From positions 1 to 64,000 of the forward strand of contig JAKQIM010000048.1 in the NCBI GenBank assembly GCA_029557965.1: 64,000 nt of DNA. Reading direction: 5' to 3'. The notes under the pieces are model-generated. The model was given only the letters and a program-made list of their open reading frames with translations. It had not been told where the DNA came from and did no database searches. Every line of letters begins with the position of its first letter. The stretch's first letter is position 1. A program made the translations under genes and the position numbers. Positions 61,359 to 64,000 of the stretch are shown here, in pieces. The stretch comes from Chloroflexota bacterium. Its GTDB lineage: Bacteria; Chloroflexota; Anaerolineae; Anaerolineales; UBA4823.

Positions 61359-62558
61359 ATGTTTGAGACCGTCTGGAACGTCTACATGACTGCCAACCGC
61401 GTGTTTGCAGAACGCGGCCTGCTTATCTCTATTTTGTTAATACCTCTGGCTGCGATGCTGGCTGGGCGCGCCTGGTCGCCGCCCACCATCCCCCAGCGCC
61501 TGGGCCTGCCAGCCGCCCTGCTGACCCTTGGCTTCTGTGCGGCAGATATGGCCCTGCTGGCGGCCTTGCCGCGCCTGGGGCTTTCTTACGGCAAGATCGA
61601 GCTGCCTTTCTTAGCCATCACCCTCTTGCGCACCGGCCTGACCCTGGCTGTGGGACTCCTGCTCGGGAGACTGCTCGGCGGCTGGGTCTCTCAGCACCCG
61701 GGCATTCTTAACACCAGCCTGGCCTCCCTGCTTGTGATAAACCTGGCTATCTTCGCCGCCGAAGTACAGGGCATGATTTTCGAGCCGTTCCGCCTGGGGG
61801 TCAGCACGGTTCCCATCACCGCACCGGGATTTTTACCAGACCGGCCCCTGCGCATCTTACAGCTATCAGACCTGCACGTTGAACGTCTCACCCGCCGCGA
61901 GCAAACCGTTTTAGATCAAGCCGCCGCCCTCCAACCCGACCTGATCGTGTTGACCGGCGACTATGTCAACGTTGATTATGCTTCTGATCCCACCACCTGG
62001 CAGGAAACCCGCGGCCTGCTCAGCCAATTACATGCCCCCCTGGGTGTATATGCCATCACCGGCACCCCTGGTGTCGACACCAAAGACGGCGTACAGGCCA
62101 TGTTCAGCGGACTGGATATCGTCTTGCTGCAAGACCAGCTTTTCCACCTTGAGATTGAAGGTCAATCGATCTACATTCTGGGCATCAACACCACACGCCA
62201 GCGCACCCGCGATGCCGCCGCCCTGCAGGAACTCATGGCACAGGTGCCCGCCGGTGCCTACAGCCTGCTGCTTTACCACACCCCTGACCTGATCGAGACT
62301 GCCGCCGAACAAGGCATTGATCTCTACCTGGCTGGGCACACCCACGGCGGGCAGATCCGCCTGCCCTTTTACGGGGCGCTGGTCACCCTCTCGGCCTACG
62401 GCAAGCAGTACGAAATGGGCCAATATCAAGTTGGGCCCACCACCTTGTACATCAGCCGCGGCATCGGCATGGAGGGACTGGGACTGCCGCGCGTGCGCTT
62501 CCTTTGCCCGCCAGAGCTCGTCTTACTCGAGCTGGGGCCGCAGGAGGACGCCCGATGA
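61359..62558 (+). CDS. Metallophosphoesterase with membrane helices, GNHD motif missing
   Basis: A 399-residue YkuE-like protein with about four N-terminal helices. Metal ligands: Asp171 and His173 in LSDLHVE, Asp201 in LTGDYVN, His307 in YHTPD, His327 and His329 in AGHTHGG. The usual GNHD is replaced by GTPG at 235-238, removing the Asn ligand and the catalytic His. Activity may be lost or altered. It overlaps the next gene by ATGA and lies 19 bases after the response regulator. Confidence 0.75.
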   Translation: MFETVWNVYMTANRVFAERGLLISILLIPLAAMLAGRAWSPPTIPQRLGLPAALLTLGFCAADMALLAALPRLGLSYGKIELPFLAITLLRTGLTLAVGLLLGRLLGGWVSQHPGILNTSLASLLVINLAIFAAEVQGMIFEPFRLGVSTVPITAPGFLPDRPLRILQLSDLHVERLTRREQTVLDQAAALQPDLIVLTGDYVNVDYASDPTTWQETRGLLSQLHAPLGVYAITGTPGVDTKDGVQAMFSGLDIVLLQDQLFHLEIEGQSIYILGINTTRQRTRDAAALQELMAQVPAGAYSLLLYHTPDLIETAAEQGIDLYLAGHTHGGQIRLPFYGALVTLSAYGKQYEMGQYQVGPTTLYISRGIGMEGLGLPRVRFLCPPELVLLELGPQEDAR

Positions 62559-64000
62559 TCATCAACCTGTACCTGTATTGGGCTCTCATCAGCCTTTCTC
62601 TCTTCAACACCATCCTCATGTTCTGGTTGGGCCTCACCGTGCTGCTCAATGCCGAGCGGCGCACCCTGGGCCTGTGGTTGGCAGGCGGAGGACTGTTGAT
62701 GGGCGGGCTGTTCTTTCTCAGTCACACCGCAGTCATCGGCCTGGGATTGTACGGCAATTGGTCAGGAGTCTATTTTTGGCTCGCTGTGGCCTGGATTCCC
62801 CTCGTCAGCCTGCCCTATGCCTGGTACGTGGTCATGCTGTGGTATGCCGCCTACTGGGAAGACCCGCATACAGCCATTCGCCGCCGCCAGCGCCCAGGAT
62901 TGATTGCCGCCACCCTGCTGGCCTTGCTCACCATTGGCCTGCTCCTGGTCGCCAACCCCCTGCCGCCCTTCAGCGCCACCTTCCTGGCAGCCCCCTTAGC
63001 CCAGGTTGGCATGCCCCAGATGGTCAGCCTGGGAGGCATCCCGGCCTTTGTGCTGGTCTATCCGCTCTACCTGCTAACCTGCATGGGCCTTTCACTGGAT
63101 GCCCTGCTGCGCCCCGGTGAGCCGAACCGCCTGATGGGCCACCTGGCCCGCCGCCGTGCCCGCCCCTGGCTGGTCATCGCTACCCTGGCCTTGCTCCTGG
63201 TCAGCCTGCTGGTGGGCTGGGCCCTGTTCTGGGTCATCCAGACTGCTCGCAGTGGAATTTACAACCGCGCCGCCATGATCTTGGGAGAATTCGACCTGGT
63301 CATCCAGGCCATCATCGCCGTAGCGATCGTTCTGGTAGGGCAAGCCATCGTCTCTTACGAGGTCTTCACCGGTAAAACCCTGCCGCGCTACGGCCTGCGC
63401 CGCTACTGGCAGCGGGCTAACATCCTGGCTGTGGGCTACGGCCTGGTGGTGGGCTGGGCATTGGTTTTCTCACTGCACCCCACTTATACCGTACTCTTGA
63501 GCACCCTCATCATGACTTTATTCTATGCCCTGCTCAGTTGGCGTTCTTATGCCGAGCGCGAGCGGTATATCGAAAACCTGCGGCCCTTTGTGGCCAGCCA
63601 GCGCCTTTACGATCAGCTTCTTGTGACTGGCACAGAAGCCTCTACCTCCCCCAACGCCGCAGCCCCCTTCAATGCCCTCTGCACCGACCTGCTTAACACG
63701 CGCCTGGCCTACCTCATCCCGCTGGGCCCATTGGGCCCCCTGGCAGGCCCGGGGCTGGTTTATCCGGTTCAGAACACATCTGCCACCCTACCAGATATCA
63801 CCAACCTGGTCTCTCTGTTTCAAGCTCCCACGGCCCCCTACCTGCCGCTTGACCCGGCGGCTTACCAGGGCGCAATTCTAGCCGTCCCGTTATGGAGCGA
63901 ACGCGGTCTGATTGGCGCTCTCTTGCTGGGTGAGAAACGCACCGGCAGCCTATACACCCAAGAAGAGATCGAGCTGGCCCAATCGGTGGGCGAACGCCTG
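62555..64000 (+). CDS. Membrane sensor protein with GAF domain, 3' end outside window
   Basis: At least 482 residues, continuing past the window. The N-terminus has about eight hydrophobic helices (7TM-like sensor), then a linker (RERYIENLRPFVASQRLYDQLL) and a GAF-like domain beginning near residue 370 (NALCTDLLNTRLAYLIPLG, AVPLWSERGLIGALLLGEK). Histidine-kinase domains probably follow. The start ATG overlaps the phosphoesterase stop. With the upstream response regulator this may form a two-component pair. It resembles the architecture implied by the protein at the window start. Confidence 0.7.
   Translation, partial: MIINLYLYWALISLSLFNTILMFWLGLTVLLNAERRTLGLWLAGGGLLMGGLFFLSHTAVIGLGLYGNWSGVYFWLAVAWIPLVSLPYAWYVVMLWYAAYWEDPHTAIRRRQRPGLIAATLLALLTIGLLLVANPLPPFSATFLAAPLAQVGMPQMVSLGGIPAFVLVYPLYLLTCMGLSLDALLRPGEPNRLMGHLARRRARPWLVIATLALLLVSLLVGWALFWVIQTARSGIYNRAAMILGEFDLVIQAIIAVAIVLVGQAIVSYEVFTGKTLPRYGLRRYWQRANILAVGYGLVVGWALVFSLHPTYTVLLSTLIMTLFYALLSWRSYAERERYIENLRPFVASQRLYDQLLVTGTEASTSPNAAAPFNALCTDLLNTRLAYLIPLGPLGPLAGPGLVYPVQNTSATLPDITNLVSLFQAPTAPYLPLDPAAYQGAILAVPLWSERGLIGALLLGEKRTGSLYTQEEIELAQSVGERL

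Noticed and set aside
1-64000. tRNA, rRNA or CRISPR loci
   Set aside because: No tRNA-type GTTCGAATC arms, rRNA sequences or regularly spaced repeats with spacers were seen in the gaps on either strand; a covariance search would be needed to be certain.

Overview
The window reads as a high-GC, single-membrane bacterium of the phylum Chloroflexota (probably Anaerolineae-like). This is inferred from gene content: many Ser/Thr kinases, STAND ATPases and an AfsR/SARP-type regulator; a Roadblock/LC7 plus V4R signalling operon; lipoproteins and a YabE/Rpf-like G5-3D wall protein with no outer-membrane genes; a UbiD/UbiA quinone-type cluster; and a deazaflavin-type nitroreductase. Genes are densely packed. 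Many overlap by ATGA or GTGA, and TTG/GTG starts are common. I saw no tRNA, rRNA, CRISPR array, prophage or complete insertion sequence.

Layout. 1-4.7 kb: the 3' part of a GAF-STAND ATPase sensor and a STAND-Ser/Thr-kinase fusion. 4.7-10.4 kb: a bactofilin-like membrane protein, a 479-base gap with a promoter and direct repeats, and a 1246-residue SARP/cyclase/NB-ARC/TPR regulator. 10.4-12.5 kb: an apparently self-regulated TetR gene with an epimerase and a membrane protein. 12.7-15.7 kb: C39-like protease, zinc-ribbon protein, YabE-like protein and RsmA. 15.7-19 kb (minus): MFS carrier and the Roadblock-V4R-response-regulator operon. 19.2-24.4 kb: UbiD decarboxylase, a complete NMT1/THI5-type ABC importer, a GreA-C-like protein and a UbiA prenyltransferase. 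24.6-36.3 kb: an accessory stretch of small enzymes and membrane proteins (SDR, nitroreductase, nucleotidyltransferase-like, HXXEE, ComB-like, hydrolases, methyltransferases, NUDIX, a FAIM-like membrane protein, GNAT-YoaP) ending in a RidA remnant. 36.3-39.4 kb: envelope proteins (L,D-transpeptidase, S41 protease lipoprotein, haem-binding lipoprotein). 39.4-45.1 kb: a 2-oxoacid dehydrogenase operon (fused E1 alpha-beta, E2, E3) interrupted by a GxxExxY gene between inverted repeats, closed by a classic terminator. 45.2-50.8 kb: a cNMP-binding patatin and an ECF sigma factor with a very large anti-sigma-like membrane protein. 50.8-57.3 kb: a Ser/Thr kinase with a propeller sensor, a methyltransferase, a glycosyltransferase and a divergent MFS carrier with a hairpin-rich leader. 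57.3-64 kb: DUF4173 and other polytopic proteins, a LuxR-type response regulator, a metallophosphoesterase lacking its GNHD motif, and the start of a GAF sensor.

How the parts relate. Much of the window concerns sensing and signal relay (two STAND ATPases, two Ser/Thr kinases, a SARP, a TetR, an ECF/anti-sigma pair, two response regulators, Roadblock/V4R, two GAF sensors). This is mixed with envelope maintenance and a few metabolic modules. The least conventional items are the Roadblock/V4R/degenerate-GGDEF operon, the UbiD-ABC-UbiA cluster, the hairpin leader of the MFS gene with its divergent partner sharing one -35 box, a 46-base palindrome that supplies the stop codons of two convergent genes, and a family of GxxExxY-type repeats, one copy of which lies in frame inside a gene. 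All family names come from reading the translated sequences; no database search was possible.
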